From contig JAHBVJ010000028.1 in the NCBI GenBank assembly GCA_019637615.1, positions 53,920 to 117,919 on the forward strand: 64,000 nt of DNA, in the 5' to 3' direction. Below the pieces are notes generated by a model. The model did not search any database. It was not told where the DNA came from and saw nothing but the letters and a program-made list of their open reading frames with translations. Position numbers and translations under genes: made by a program. Of this stretch, positions 43,891 to 53,137 are shown in pieces (position 1 is the first letter of the stretch; every line of letters starts with the position of its first letter). This DNA comes from Anaerolineae bacterium. Its GTDB lineage: Bacteria > Chloroflexota > Anaerolineae > Aggregatilineales > UBA2796.

Positions 43891-46427
43891 CGCAGCGCTT
43901 CCAGTACGTCCATTTTGCCCGCCTGCCGCGCCGGAATCAGCGCCGCGCCCACGCACAAGATCAGGATCGCCAGCAGCACGAGGCCATTATGTGCCCAGTT
44001 CGTCGTGAGCTGGATGCCGATCATCTGCTGAAGGATCGCCTCTTGCGCCATCGCCGTCAGCATGATCGTCGGGATCGCGATCACCGTGCCGACGACCACC
44101 ATCAACACGACTTCCAGCACAATGGTACGATTCATCTGCTGCCGCAGCATCCCGACCGCGCGCAGCATCCCGATCTCGCGGCGGCGGTCAAGCACGGCAA
44201 CGAACATCATGCTGCCCAACCCGCCGAGCAAGATGACCGAGATCAGGACGATTAGCAGCGACGCCACGTTGCTGATGCTTGCCATCCGCGAGATGAAAAT
44301 AGCATTCACTTCGGCGTTGTCGAAGGCCACGATTCCGCTCATGGCGTACTTCCGCAGCAGATCGCGGCGCACTTGCTGCACATCGGCGTCTGGCTTCAGC
44401 ACGATCTGCATTCGATCCACACGCGTATCCTTCCACAGGCGCAAATACAGGGCGCGATCCATGACGACGGTGATCCGGTCAGTCTCGATGGTGCCAAGCG
44501 TGGTAGCAGCAATCGTGAAAGATTGTGTACCCATTGGTGTGGGGAGGGACAGGGTTGCGCCGGTCATATAGCCTTTGATGCTGGATGTCATGTTGGATGA
44601 TACCAAAACGGTCGGATGTGCCTCATCCAGCAGTTGATCGAGCATCGTGGCTTTATCGCCGCTGTTGATGACGAACGATCCGCCATTCGCGCGATACGCA
44701 TCGATGTCCAACGCGCGGATCAAGTAGCTGGTGCCGTCGATTTGCAGCGTCAGCCGCCGTTCGGGGATCACCGCGCTCACGTCGGAGCGCATGGCGATCT
44801 CCTCCACGATTGCGTTCGGAATGCTGATCGTCGGGTTGAACGGATCAGCGCCCGCACCTAATACGGTGATCTGAGCAATGTTCTCGCTCTTATTCCAATT
44901 GGTCACAAAATCGCTGTATCCAAACAGCGATTCCCCCACCACGCCGCCGAGCAAAATACCGAGTGTAACCATCAACGAGATCATCGTCGTTCGCTTGCGC
45001 CGCGTGACGTTCTCGGCGGCAAGACGCCCCGTCACGCCGCCGACGCGATACATCCACTGCGGCAAGACACGCCCCAACGACGTGATATATGGATTGAACG
45101 CGATGATCACCCCCACGATGATGCCCATCATCAGTACGTTCCAGATGGCAGCGGCTTGCAGCGGGAGCGGACGCGGCAAGGCACGCACGACCAAGATAAC
45201 CGCCACAATAGCGATGGGCACGATCACCTGCCAGCGGCGGATGCGCCCCGGCGTAATATCGGCCTGCACATTCGACATCGCCTCGACCGGATCGACTTTG
45301 GCCGCGTTGTGGCTGGCGACATAGCCTGCCACCAGTGCCACCAACGTACCAGAGATGAACGCCGCGATGGGCACCCACAACGGTACGCTGACTCCGGCTC
45401 GCGTATTCACCGCGCTGCTGGTCGTCCATTCCGGCAAAAGCGGTAGATTGCTGCCCAAACTGACCATCAGATAGCCAAGTGGCACGCCCAGACACGACCC
45501 AAGCACGCCGAGCACGCCCGATTCGAGCACAAACTGCCAGCGGATGTCGCTCCGCGTGGAACCGAGCGCCCGCAGCATCCCGATCTCAGCGCGGCGCTGC
45601 GCAATCGACACATTGATCACGTTATAGATCAACAGCGATCCGAAGCCGAGGATGATCAGACCGATCACGGTGAGCATCATATTGATGAACGTCTGAAATT
45701 CACTGGCACCTTTCAATAGATCGGCGGGGCGTTCGACGCGGACGGTCGCGGGCACGAGCGTTTTCAGGTGATCGGCAAGGGCGGCACTGTCCCCGCTGCC
45801 GATGATCGAGATCGTGTCGATCTTGCGCCCGCCGCGCAGAGCAAACGCGTCTTCGAGGCTCATGATCAGCAGATCACCGCCATTCAGCCGCGCCACGCCC
45901 TCATCCGTTTTGAGCGTCCCGACAATGGTGAGCACCTTCGCTCCACCCGCGCTGATCAACGTGATCGAATCGCCCACCTTGAGATGTTGTTCCTGCGCAT
46001 ACGGTTCGCCTAACAAGACTTCGCCCGTCCCGCTCAGGAACGCGCCGTTTGCCAGATGGTAGGTGCGGATTTGCTGATCGACCACCGGATCGATGCCAAA
46101 AAACGCCAGCAGTTCCGAACTGCCGAGCATCAATCCGCCCGTTTGCGCCAGCGGAGCCGCTACCTTGACGCCCTCTGCCGTGAGTATAGGATCGAGCGTG
46201 GCGAATTCGATGCCCCCTTCAGCCGCGCGAACTTCGATGTCTGCTTTGCCCGACAAATCGTTGACGGTTAGTTCGAGCGACTGACTCAAGGCAGTTGTCA
46301 GGCTCGGCAAAAAAACGAACGTCGTCACGCCCATCACCGTGCCGAGCAGCGCGATGATCGCGCGTATCCATTGGCGGCGCAGATAGCGCAGATTCATCAG
46401 TTGGATCAGTTTCCACAATCTCATCAC
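43881..46427 (-). CDS. ABC transporter permease with two FtsX domains (MacB-like)
   Basis: 848 residues: an N-terminal helix, an extracytoplasmic MacB-PCD-type domain, an FtsX core (three helices, ~260-390), two central helices, a second periplasmic-type domain and a second FtsX core ending in A-R-Q-A-G-K-M-D-V-L-E-A-L-R-Y-E. Both cores carry the R-R-x-E-I-G-M-L-R-A-x-G motif that touches the ATPase. It overlaps the ATPase gene by atga. This type often moves lipoproteins, peptides or antibiotics by mechanotransmission. Confidence 0.95.
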   Translation of the reverse strand: MMRLWKLIQLMNLRYLRRQWIRAIIALLGTVMGVTTFVFLPSLTTALSQSLELTVNDLSGKADIEVRAAEGGIEFATLDPILTAEGVKVAAPLAQTGGLMLGSSELLAFFGIDPVVDQQIRTYHLANGAFLSGTGEVLLGEPYAQEQHLKVGDSITLISAGGAKVLTIVGTLKTDEGVARLNGGDLLIMSLEDAFALRGGRKIDTISIIGSGDSAALADHLKTLVPATVRVERPADLLKGASEFQTFINMMLTVIGLIILGFGSLLIYNVINVSIAQRRAEIGMLRALGSTRSDIRWQFVLESGVLGVLGSCLGVPLGYLMVSLGSNLPLLPEWTTSSAVNTRAGVSVPLWVPIAAFISGTLVALVAGYVASHNAAKVDPVEAMSNVQADITPGRIRRWQVIVPIAIVAVILVVRALPRPLPLQAAAIWNVLMMGIIVGVIIAFNPYITSLGRVLPQWMYRVGGVTGRLAAENVTRRKRTTMISLMVTLGILLGGVVGESLFGYSDFVTNWNKSENIAQITVLGAGADPFNPTISIPNAIVEEIAMRSDVSAVIPERRLTLQIDGTSYLIRALDIDAYRANGGSFVINSGDKATMLDQLLDEAHPTVLVSSNMTSSIKGYMTGATLSLPTPMGTQSFTIAATTLGTIETDRITVVMDRALYLRLWKDTRVDRMQIVLKPDADVQQVRRDLLRKYAMSGIVAFDNAEVNAIFISRMASISNVASLLIVLISVILLGGLGSMMFVAVLDRRREIGMLRAVGMLRQQMNRTIVLEVVLMVVVGTVIAIPTIMLTAMAQEAILQQMIGIQLTTNWAHNGLVLLAILILCVGAALIPARQAGKMDVLEALRYE

Positions 46428-47164
46428 ACACCGCCTAGCGCCGCAATCGTCGCGGTAGATAACTTGCCGCCGATCATCGCGCCGAGGTCATCGATGATCT
46501 TGCCGTCGCTCAACGTGATCACCCGATCCGCGTAAGCCGCTGCTTTGGGATCATGTGTGACCATCACAATCGTGCGCTGATGTTCCTTGACCAGTTCGCG
46601 CATAAGGATCAACACGCTTTCACCCGTTTTGCTATCGAGGTTGCCCGTCGGCTCGTCCGCCAGCAGCAACGGCGCATCGTTGATCAGCGCGCGGGCGATG
46701 GCGACACGCTGTTGCTGCCCGCCGGAAAGCTGGTCGGGGCGGTGGTCGCCGCGCTCCGTCAGATTGACCATGGCGAGTAACTGCTTGGCTTTCGGCTCGA
46801 TGTCACGCATCCGCTTACCGTCGATCAACTCAGGCAGACACACGTTTTCCAGCGCCGACATGGTGGGTAGCAGATTGAAGCTCTGGAAGATCAGCCCGAC
46901 ATGCCGCCGTCGGAAGCGCGTCAGTGTATCGTCATTCATCTGGCTGATGGTCTGGTCAAACAGGATCACCTCGCCCGCAGTCGGCGTCGCCAGCCCCGCC
47001 ACCAGATGCAGCAGGGTACTCTTGCCGCTGCCGGACGCGCCCATGATCGCGGTGAAACTACCCGCCGGAACCGTCAGCGAAACGGCATCCAGCGCCCGCA
47101 CTTCGTTCTTGCTCTGACCATACACTTTGGTCACGTTGGTAAGTTGGATAGCTGAAGTCGTCAT
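46424..47164 (-). CDS. ABC transporter ATP-binding protein (MacB/LolD type)
   Basis: 246 residues. Walker A G-A-S-G-S-G-K-S-T at 42-50, Q-loop region F-Q-S-F-N-L-L-P-T, signature L-S-G-G-Q-Q-Q-R, Walker B L-L-L-A-D-E-P-T-G-N-L-D and the H-loop V-T-H-D. It powers the FtsX-type permease downstream. Overlaps of four bases with both neighbours (padR-type gene and permease) show one tightly coupled operon. Confidence 0.97.
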   Translation of the reverse strand: MTTSAIQLTNVTKVYGQSKNEVRALDAVSLTVPAGSFTAIMGASGSGKSTLLHLVAGLATPTAGEVILFDQTISQMNDDTLTRFRRRHVGLIFQSFNLLPTMSALENVCLPELIDGKRMRDIEPKAKQLLAMVNLTERGDHRPDQLSGGQQQRVAIARALINDAPLLLADEPTGNLDSKTGESVLILMRELVKEHQRTIVMVTHDPKAAAYADRVITLSDGKIIDDLGAMIGGKLSTATIAALGGV

Positions 47165-47763
47165 GAGTGCTCCTGTCCGTTGTTGATGTCTTTCAGGCGG
47201 GCTTCACACTGCCGTAGCCAGCGAATATCGGCTTCCGCGTGGAACAACGCCGCGTCGATCAGCGCCATCTGGATCATCTTGTTATGCTCGATCTCGCGGC
47301 GTTCGCTGCTGATCGTCGTTTTTTGCAGCGCTTTTTTGGCCTGCTGCTCGATCTGATATTTGCGGTCGGTCAACTGCATCATCTGGCTCAGATACACGTT
47401 TTGTTGGCGCTGCATCGTGACCAGCACCGCGTCGATCTCGTCCGCATCCATGAAGGCGAGGCGCAAGAACAACTCATCGCGCAGTACACGCGGCTCGACC
47501 TTGAATTCGTCCGTGCGCCACTGATTAAACTCCGCGATCCCCGCCTCGGTGATGTGATACACCTTCTTGTCCGGCTTGTCGTGCTGCGCGACCGGATCAT
47601 GCGCGACCAAGCCATCCGCCTCTAACCGATCCAGTGTGGTATAGATTTGCCCGAAGTTCAGGGGCCAGAATTCCCCCAATTTTTCCTCGAAAGCCCGTTT
47701 TAGTTCGTACCCGTGCCCCGGCGATCTCGCGAGAATGCCGAGCAGTGCATGTTTTACTGACAT
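47161..47763 (-). CDS. PadR-family transcriptional regulator
   Basis: 200 residues. N-terminal winged helix (A-L-L-G-I-L-A-R-S-P-G-H-G-Y-E-L-K-R-A-F, then I-Y-T-T-L-D-R-L-E-A-D-G-L-V) and a C-terminal helical dimerisation domain of the VirR-like type. It is first in the operon with the ABC exporter and most likely represses it until an exported compound binds. A near-perfect 28-base palindrome 68 bases upstream is the probable operator. Confidence 0.95.
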   Translation of the reverse strand: MSVKHALLGILARSPGHGYELKRAFEEKLGEFWPLNFGQIYTTLDRLEADGLVAHDPVAQHDKPDKKVYHITEAGIAEFNQWRTDEFKVEPRVLRDELFLRLAFMDADEIDAVLVTMQRQQNVYLSQMMQLTDRKYQIEQQAKKALQKTTISSERREIEHNKMIQMALIDAALFHAEADIRWLRQCEARLKDINNGQEHS

Positions 47764-47830
47764 AAGGATGTGATGTCTCTAAAAGAAGCCAGCCCGCAGA
47801 AAATTTCGTTATTTGCCTAATCTTCTGCTC

Positions 47831-47858
47831 TATATACTGGTATATATATCAGTATATA
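47831..47858. promoter_or_regulatory. Likely PadR operator
   Basis: tatatactggtata / tatatcagtatata: a 28-base palindrome with one mismatched pair, in an A+T-rich patch upstream of the padR-type gene. The position suits autorepression of the padR-ABC operon. Confidence 0.7.
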
Positions 47859-48026
47859 GAGGGTCAGAAGTTTGTCAATCGCCCTGTTTGTAAAAAACTC
47901 GTGAAAACAAAACGGTATAAACTCGCTACGCTTCCTCCTTGTTGTCATGTTTCTTTACTCATGCTCAGTCCATCTACATCAACGTTGGACACGCCCAACC
48001 CATCATCATTACTTCGCATCTACTGG

Positions 48027-48080
48027 GTCTGAGTCCCGCAAGGGACTTCGTTCTTTGAGCCTGACATTTCAACGTCGGGC
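48027..48080 (-). repeat. Paired-hairpin dispersed element, copy A
   Basis: Read on the minus strand: gcccgacgttgaaatgtcag, a spacer, aagtcccttgcgggact. Two short hairpins in a fixed order and distance. The same arrangement occurs at 57700, 58869 and 60599. It lies inside a gene-free stretch; the frame across 47947-48234 is only an accident of this repeat. Confidence 0.8.
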
Positions 48081-48338
48081 GCGGAATCAGAATGGCATCG
48101 CCGTCCCGCCAAGTCCCTGCTTAAATTCTCACACCTGCGGCATCATTCTGCTGCTTTACTTAGCACTAAGGACTAATAGAGTACCAACAACGACTATTCC
48201 TATCGTACGGACGCCACATGTGGCGTCCATTTGAGCTTGATGATCAGGTCTAATCAATTTCGGTTATCTATAAGCACTCAGCACTTCTTTCAAACCCAAT
48301 TCAAACCGAACATTTGCACTCTTTTTACATCTACCCCC

Positions 48339-48366
48339 TTGACTTTCTCCCAATCTCTACTAAAAT
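48339..48366 (+). promoter_or_regulatory. Strong sigma-70-type promoter of the candidate ncRNA
   Basis: ttgact, 16 bases, taaaat, in an A+T-rich setting. No coding frame of any length follows on the plus strand, only a structured region. Confidence 0.65.
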
Positions 48367-48372
48367 ATAAAA

Positions 48373-48655
48373 GCTAATCGTTCTATGTCTCGGCGTGAAC
48401 TTGACGGCTCTGCTCAGACCAATGGAAATACGACGACAGCCTACATCAGTGGTTGTACCCCTCTTTCGTCAGTTATCCACCACGACACGATGTGCGAGTG
48501 GTAGCGGAGGGACATACGACCTCATAACATGCGAGCCAATATCAGGTCAACGGTAAGCTCGTGCGGAAACTCCGCAAAATCCTCTGTTCAGAACATCTAA
48601 GAGAACAAGAAAACCGATCAAGATGATCCCATCGGCTCCTCAGAACGGGATCATT
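48373..48655 (+). ncRNA. Candidate structured non-coding RNA, class unknown
   Basis: Behind the promoter lies a stretch with many pairing arms. These include ggttgtacccctc (48450-48462) with gagggacatacgacc (48507-48521), enclosing ccac/gtgg, then gcgagc with gctcgtgc (48531-48563) and tgcgga-aac-tccgca (48562-48576). Ends can pair (gttctatgt near 48380 with acat...agaac near 48594-48605). It is followed by atgatccc/gggatcat (48623-48654), a possible terminator. It lacks conserved sequence of tmRNA, RNase P RNA or SRP RNA that I could recognise; 6S-like is possible. The 1083-base gap 47764-48846 holds no coding gene. Confidence 0.45.
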
Positions 48656-48693
48656 TCAGGGATCATTCGCCGTGATCACGCGAACGCAAACAA

Positions 48694-48714
48694 CCCGATG
48701 CGTTGAACATCGGG
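48694..48714 (-). terminator. Terminator for glyQS
   Basis: On the minus strand cccgatg - 7 bases - catcggg followed by ttgtttg, about 130 bases after the glyQS stop. Confidence 0.65.
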
Positions 48715-48781
48715 CTGTCGGGAATGCAGTTACGGCGATTTGAGTGATACGGAATCCAGATAAACACTATCGAATTCCGTG

Positions 48782-48834
48782 CCCCTCGGTTCCCCCTCTC
48801 CGCTTCGCAAAGAGAGGGTCAAAGGGTGAGGTTG
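48782..48834. repeat. GC-rich 'ccctctcc' dispersed hairpin
   Basis: cccctcggttccccctctcc, then a short cgcttcgca loop, then gagagggtcaaagggtgagg. It is the reverse complement of the hairpin repeat at 57584 and a relative of those at 57915 and 58227. Lies just past the glyQS stop. Confidence 0.7.
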
Positions 48835-48846
48835 TCTGGGCTGTGC

Positions 48847-51800
48847 CTAGAAGCCGCTCAGGTTGCTGAGATCGGCGCGCCCCTTGGCGAGGCTGGCGAC
48901 GTATTGCAGCAGTGCCAACCGATTCTCGCGCACGGCGGGATCGCTATCCATCACCAGCACCTTGTCGAAGAAGGTGGACACGGCGGGGATCATCGGCTCA
49001 AACGCGACCAAGAAGGCGTTGACGTTGTCAGCGGGTGTCAGCTTGCCATGAGCGGCTTGTGCCGCCTTGTACAGCTCAACGGCTTCGTTCGGGGACAGCG
49101 TCGCCGTGTTCACCGTATATGCAGGCTTGTCACGCGTGATGCGCACGCAGCGGGCGAAGCTGTCCAGCACCTTGCTCCAATCGGGACGCTGAATCCATGC
49201 CACCAATTCTTGCGCGCCGATCAACGCACGATACGGGTTGAAGGCTTGTTCCGCCAGCACCGCGTCTACGGCATCGAACGGCAGCTTGTACTCGTCCATC
49301 AGCAGCACCTTGAGCCGTCCCGCGATGAAGGTCAGCACATCGGCCTTACGCGCCTCACTGACGGGGATCGGTAGCTTGGACGCCACGATCTCGATAGCCT
49401 GCCGCAGGTCGATGTCGCACTTGGCGGCGATTAGCACCTGCACCACGCCGAGCGCGGCACGCCGCAGCGCGAACGGATCGGCGGACGCGGTCGGCATCAG
49501 ATCGACGGCGAACAACCCGACGAGGCTGTCCAAGCGATCCGCCAGCGACAGCAGCACACCGGCGGGCGAGGTCGGCAGCATGTCGCCCGCGCTGCGCGGC
49601 AAGTAGTGTTCGAAGATGGCCTGCGCAACATCGGCGGGTTGCCCTTCTAGCTTGGCGTACTCGCGCCCCATGATGCCTTCCAGCGAGGTCATCTCGACCA
49701 CCATACGGGTGGCCTGATCCGCCTTGGCGATCTGCGCTGCTTGTTTGGCAGCACTGAGCGTCGCGGCATCTGCGCTGAGCAAGCCGCCGAGTGGTTCGAC
49801 GTAGGCCAGCAAGCGCTGATTCTTGTCGTACAGCGAGCCGAGCTTCTCTTGGAACGTCATCGTCTTGAGGCGATCGGTACGTTCCGCCAGTTTATGCTTA
49901 CGGTCATCCGTGTAGAAGAAATGCGCATCCGAGAACCGTGCCGTGAGGACGTGCTCATTGCCCTTGATCACCTCATCCAGATGCACCGCATCACCGTTGC
50001 GCACGGCGATGAAGTACGGCAGCAAGCCGCCCTTGCCATCTTCGACGGCGAAATATCGCTGCTTGCTTGCCATCACCTTGATCAGCACTTCGCGCGGCAA
50101 GGACAGGAATCGCTGCTCGAACGCGCCCCGCAGTGGAGTCGGCTGCTCGACCAGATTGGCAACCTCTGCGACCAATTCATCGTCGCGCCATGCCGTGCCT
50201 TTCACCTCGGCTGCCAGCTTTTGCACCTGTTCCCAGATCGCTTGGCGGCGTTCTTCGACAGACAGGATGATGCCGTTATCGCTCATCGCTTTGAAGTATG
50301 CCGCTGCATCCGTTAAGCTGAAGTCGGGCGAGTTCATCGGGCGTGTGCCGCGCGTCACGCGGTCACTGAGGATGCCAGCGTACTCGAAGGGGATAGCCGT
50401 GCTACCGAGCAGCGACACCAGCCAGCGGATCGGGCGGCTGAATGCGATGCCGGTGCTGTTCCAGCGCATCGTGTCGATGAACTTGATGCCAGCCACGAAG
50501 GCGGGTAAGGCTTCCTTCAGCACGACATGCGCGGGCTTGCCAATGCTCTTGACCATCGCGGCGGCGAACTGTCCACCGTCGATGTCATGCACCTTCAGAT
50601 CATGTACCGAGATGCCCTGCTTCTTGGCGAAGCCTTCGGCGGCGGCGGTTGGTACGCCCATCGAGTCGAAGGCGCGGTTGGCGGGTGGGCCTTTGATCAG
50701 CTTTTCTTCGTCCGGTTGGCGCGGCGCGACGCTCTTCGCGTACACCACCAGACGGCGCGGCGTGCCATGTACTTCGACGCCTTCATGCGTCAAACGCAAA
50801 TCGCTGAACAGCTTCGGCGCGGCCTCCCGCATCTGTGTGAGTGCATTATCCAGATCGCCAGCGGGTAATTCTTCCGTCCCGATCTCCAGTACGAAATCGG
50901 CGGGCACGGCGGATGGTTCGCCAGTGGGCAGACCGGAGCGTGGCGGGACGGCATACGTCCACGACTTACCGTTGTCCATCATCGGATATTCCAAGCGTTG
51001 GCGTTGCTCGGCAAAGGCTTTGGCGACGTTGCGCGTCATGCCTGCCATGCGCCGGAAATACGCCGCGCGCTCCGTCACGCCGATTGCGCCCCGTGTATCC
51101 AGCACGTTGAACAGGTGGCTGCACTTAAGCACATAGTCATAAGCAGGGATCACGAGTCCGGCTTCCAACGTCCGCTGATGCTCGTGCTCGTAGGTGTCAT
51201 ACACCTTCTTCAACGCATCAACATCCGCGATCTCGAAGTAATACTTGGAATGCTCAACCTCGCCTTGAAAGAAGACATCTTTGTACAGAATATCGTCCGT
51301 CCATTGGATGTCCCATACCGCCGTCTTGCCTTGCAGCGGCTGCACGATGCGCTCCAACCCATAGGTGATCTCGACGCTGACGGGATCAAGCTTCAGGCCA
51401 CCTGCCTGCTGAAAGTACGTGAACTGTGAGATTTCCTGACCATCTAGCCACACTTCCCAGCCCAAGCCCCATGCGCCCAGCGCGGGGGATTTCCAGTTAT
51501 CTTCAACAAAGCGCACGTCGTGTTTGCGCAGGTCGATCCCGACGGCTTCGAGGCTCTGCAAGTACAATTCTTGCGGATTACCGGGATCGGGCTTCAAGAT
51601 CACTTGATACTGATAGTAAGCCTGCATCCGGTTGGGGTTTTCGCCATAACGACCGTCATCAGGCCGCACGCTTGGCTCGACGTAAGCCACGCGCCACGGT
51701 TCCGGGCCGAGCACACGCAGCAAAGTCGCCGGGTTGCCCGTCCCCGCGCCGACCTGAATATTGTATGGTTGCCACAACAGACAGCCGTGCGCTGCCCAGA

Positions 51801-51867
51801 ATTCGTGCAGTTTCATGATCACTTGTTGGAAGTGATGCTGCGTCAGAAGGCTAGTCTCGCCCGTCAT
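48847..51867 (-). CDS. glyQS: Glycine-tRNA ligase, fused alpha and beta subunits
   Basis: 1006 residues. The first ~300 are the class II alpha subunit (W-A-A-H-G-C-L-L-W-Q-P-Y, E-P-S-V-R-P-D-D-G-R-Y-G, F-T-Y-F-Q-Q-A-G-G), which binds glycine, ATP and the acceptor end. After a ~25-residue linker, the beta part begins at about 325 with F-V-L-E-I-G-T-E-E-L-P and ends with a helical anticodon-binding domain. In most bacteria these are two genes; the fusion is known in several phyla. ATG follows gaggactgtt. No T-box is visible upstream. Confidence 0.98.
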   Translation of the reverse strand: MTGETSLLTQHHFQQVIMKLHEFWAAHGCLLWQPYNIQVGAGTGNPATLLRVLGPEPWRVAYVEPSVRPDDGRYGENPNRMQAYYQYQVILKPDPGNPQELYLQSLEAVGIDLRKHDVRFVEDNWKSPALGAWGLGWEVWLDGQEISQFTYFQQAGGLKLDPVSVEITYGLERIVQPLQGKTAVWDIQWTDDILYKDVFFQGEVEHSKYYFEIADVDALKKVYDTYEHEHQRTLEAGLVIPAYDYVLKCSHLFNVLDTRGAIGVTERAAYFRRMAGMTRNVAKAFAEQRQRLEYPMMDNGKSWTYAVPPRSGLPTGEPSAVPADFVLEIGTEELPAGDLDNALTQMREAAPKLFSDLRLTHEGVEVHGTPRRLVVYAKSVAPRQPDEEKLIKGPPANRAFDSMGVPTAAAEGFAKKQGISVHDLKVHDIDGGQFAAAMVKSIGKPAHVVLKEALPAFVAGIKFIDTMRWNSTGIAFSRPIRWLVSLLGSTAIPFEYAGILSDRVTRGTRPMNSPDFSLTDAAAYFKAMSDNGIILSVEERRQAIWEQVQKLAAEVKGTAWRDDELVAEVANLVEQPTPLRGAFEQRFLSLPREVLIKVMASKQRYFAVEDGKGGLLPYFIAVRNGDAVHLDEVIKGNEHVLTARFSDAHFFYTDDRKHKLAERTDRLKTMTFQEKLGSLYDKNQRLLAYVEPLGGLLSADAATLSAAKQAAQIAKADQATRMVVEMTSLEGIMGREYAKLEGQPADVAQAIFEHYLPRSAGDMLPTSPAGVLLSLADRLDSLVGLFAVDLMPTASADPFALRRAALGVVQVLIAAKCDIDLRQAIEIVASKLPIPVSEARKADVLTFIAGRLKVLLMDEYKLPFDAVDAVLAEQAFNPYRALIGAQELVAWIQRPDWSKVLDSFARCVRITRDKPAYTVNTATLSPNEAVELYKAAQAAHGKLTPADNVNAFLVAFEPMIPAVSTFFDKVLVMDSDPAVRENRLALLQYVASLAKGRADLSNLSGF

Positions 51868-52185
51868 AACAGTCCTCGTAGTTGTCGTAAATGCATCGGA
51901 GCATTATAGCACGCCGAGTCTGTGAGAGGAGAGAGGGAAGATAGTTCGATGCGCTAATCATCCCGACGCGCAAGGTGCAACCCCAGATTGCCGACATTTC
52001 TGAACATGAAGGCTGCTAGGTCGAGGAACTCAGTCCGTTTTCCATCATGGCACGTACCGCTTCTTATACACTCGTGTTGAGGAGGGGTATACCGGCTTGT
52101 GGTAGTGAGCGTTAGAACACCGAGATTAGGAAGATGCCCCACTCCTATGGTATCAGCGGCGTGAGTGGGGCGGTGGCTAAATGAA
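51868..52185. other. Intergenic region with GNAT-gene terminator
   Basis: 318 bases without a gene. At 52136-52171 gccccactc / gagtggggc forms a hairpin downstream of the GNAT stop on the minus strand. The glyQS promoter must lie in the rest, but I see no convincing -35/-10 pair. A 62-codon frame at 51954-52142 has no family signs. Confidence 0.5.
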
Positions 52186-52875
52186 CTAGGGCGGGGGTAT
52201 GTAGTCCGGATTATCTCTGACGATTAGGGCACTGGCGTACCCACTGTAAGGATCATCGAGATAATTGTAGACCGGCGCTACATAACGGAAGCCGTTCTTT
52301 AGCTGGGCCGTCATGGTAGGGTCAGACAGTTCACCTGCTGCTACCTTTTCCATGTATTGAGCGGGAGACATCTCTGTCGAGTACCGATAGTAGCCCGGTA
52401 CCATGCCCGCCGCGACTTGACCACGCAGGTTAAGCCGCTTCACAACGCTTTGTCGCGCGTCATACAGCAATTTCGAGATACCACGTCTGCGGAATTCCGG
52501 GTGCGTCACCATATCAGCGCCATACAACCATTCGCCATAGCGTTCGTGGGTGGTCAGCCAGCCGTCCCCAATCGTTTCCCAATAGGTGTGCTGCACATTA
52601 TTGTAGAAATCCATGTTGGTGCGGAAGGTGCTGGTAGAACCAACTACCTTGTTTCCCCACAGGGCCATAAACTGACCTTCTGGGAAGACTTCTAGGTGTC
52701 TCAGGTAGTGTTTGGCACGGATATGTTCGGCAGGATTAAGCGTGGGATAAGAGAGTTCTTGGAGTTTTTCGAGTTCTTCCGCATATTCGGCGCGGATGTT
52801 GATAACGATTATTTTGGGATCAGGCGTGGGTGGAGGGTGTTCATGCGTGATGAACTTGTCTGGATAACGCGTCAT
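52186..52875 (-). CDS. GNAT-family N-acetyltransferase
   Basis: 229 residues. G-A-D-M-V-T-H-P-E-F-R-R-R-G-I-S-K-L-L-Y-D-A-R near residue 120 is the beta4/acetyl-CoA pyrophosphate loop (R-R-x-G-I). An N-terminal Pro-rich extension (~20 residues) and a C-terminal tail with Y-N-Y-L-D-D-P-Y-S-G-Y-A-S-A-L-I-V lie outside the core. Similar proteins occur widely without known substrates. It has its own downstream hairpin, and an upstream palindrome at 52904. Confidence 0.88.
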   Translation of the reverse strand: MTRYPDKFITHEHPPPTPDPKIIVINIRAEYAEELEKLQELSYPTLNPAEHIRAKHYLRHLEVFPEGQFMALWGNKVVGSTSTFRTNMDFYNNVQHTYWETIGDGWLTTHERYGEWLYGADMVTHPEFRRRGISKLLYDARQSVVKRLNLRGQVAAGMVPGYYRYSTEMSPAQYMEKVAAGELSDPTMTAQLKNGFRYVAPVYNYLDDPYSGYASALIVRDNPDYIPPP

Positions 52876-52903
52876 AATGGGAGTTCCTGTTCATTGACGA
52901 TGG

Positions 52904-52926
52904 GTGTTAAGGGATTTTCTTAACAC
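52904..52926. promoter_or_regulatory. Palindrome upstream of the GNAT gene
   Basis: gtgttaag - 7 bases - cttaacac, a perfect inverted repeat 29 bases before the GNAT start; operator-like. Confidence 0.4.
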
Positions 52927-53093
52927 TTATATCATCTCGATTTACGACTTAAAATGCAAGTAACTGCGGTCAAATTCACGCCATTTTGAGCAGATTGATG
53001 ATTACAGCGTGAATCCGTGCAAGGTAAGAGGCGGCGGCATGACGCGTAATATGCCCATAATCGATGCTTGGCTCAGGGGACGCAGCAAGAAAG

Positions 53094-53124
53094 TCAGCCC
53101 GCTGACACGTTTCCGGCGGGCTGA
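53094..53124 (-). terminator. Rho-independent terminator of serS
   Basis: Arms tcagcccgc / gcgggctga with a 13-base loop, followed on the minus strand by ctttctt, 14 bases past the serS stop. Confidence 0.85.
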
Positions 53125-53137
53125 GGATAGCGACAGA

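Noticed and set aside
47947..48234. 95-codon plus-strand frame
   Set aside because: Made of the paired-hairpin element and heptamer remnants; no RBS and no conserved motif.
48373..48655. tmRNA, RNase P RNA or SRP RNA
   Set aside because: None of their conserved sequences (tmRNA ends, gaggaaagtcc, ggaagcagc) can be found.
51954..52142. 62-codon minus-strand frame between glyQS and the GNAT gene
   Set aside because: No RBS, no motif, and it contains part of the GNAT terminator.
51868..52185. A T-box for glyQS
   Set aside because: No ggtgg-acc box, agagag motif or attenuator hairpin upstream of glyQS.
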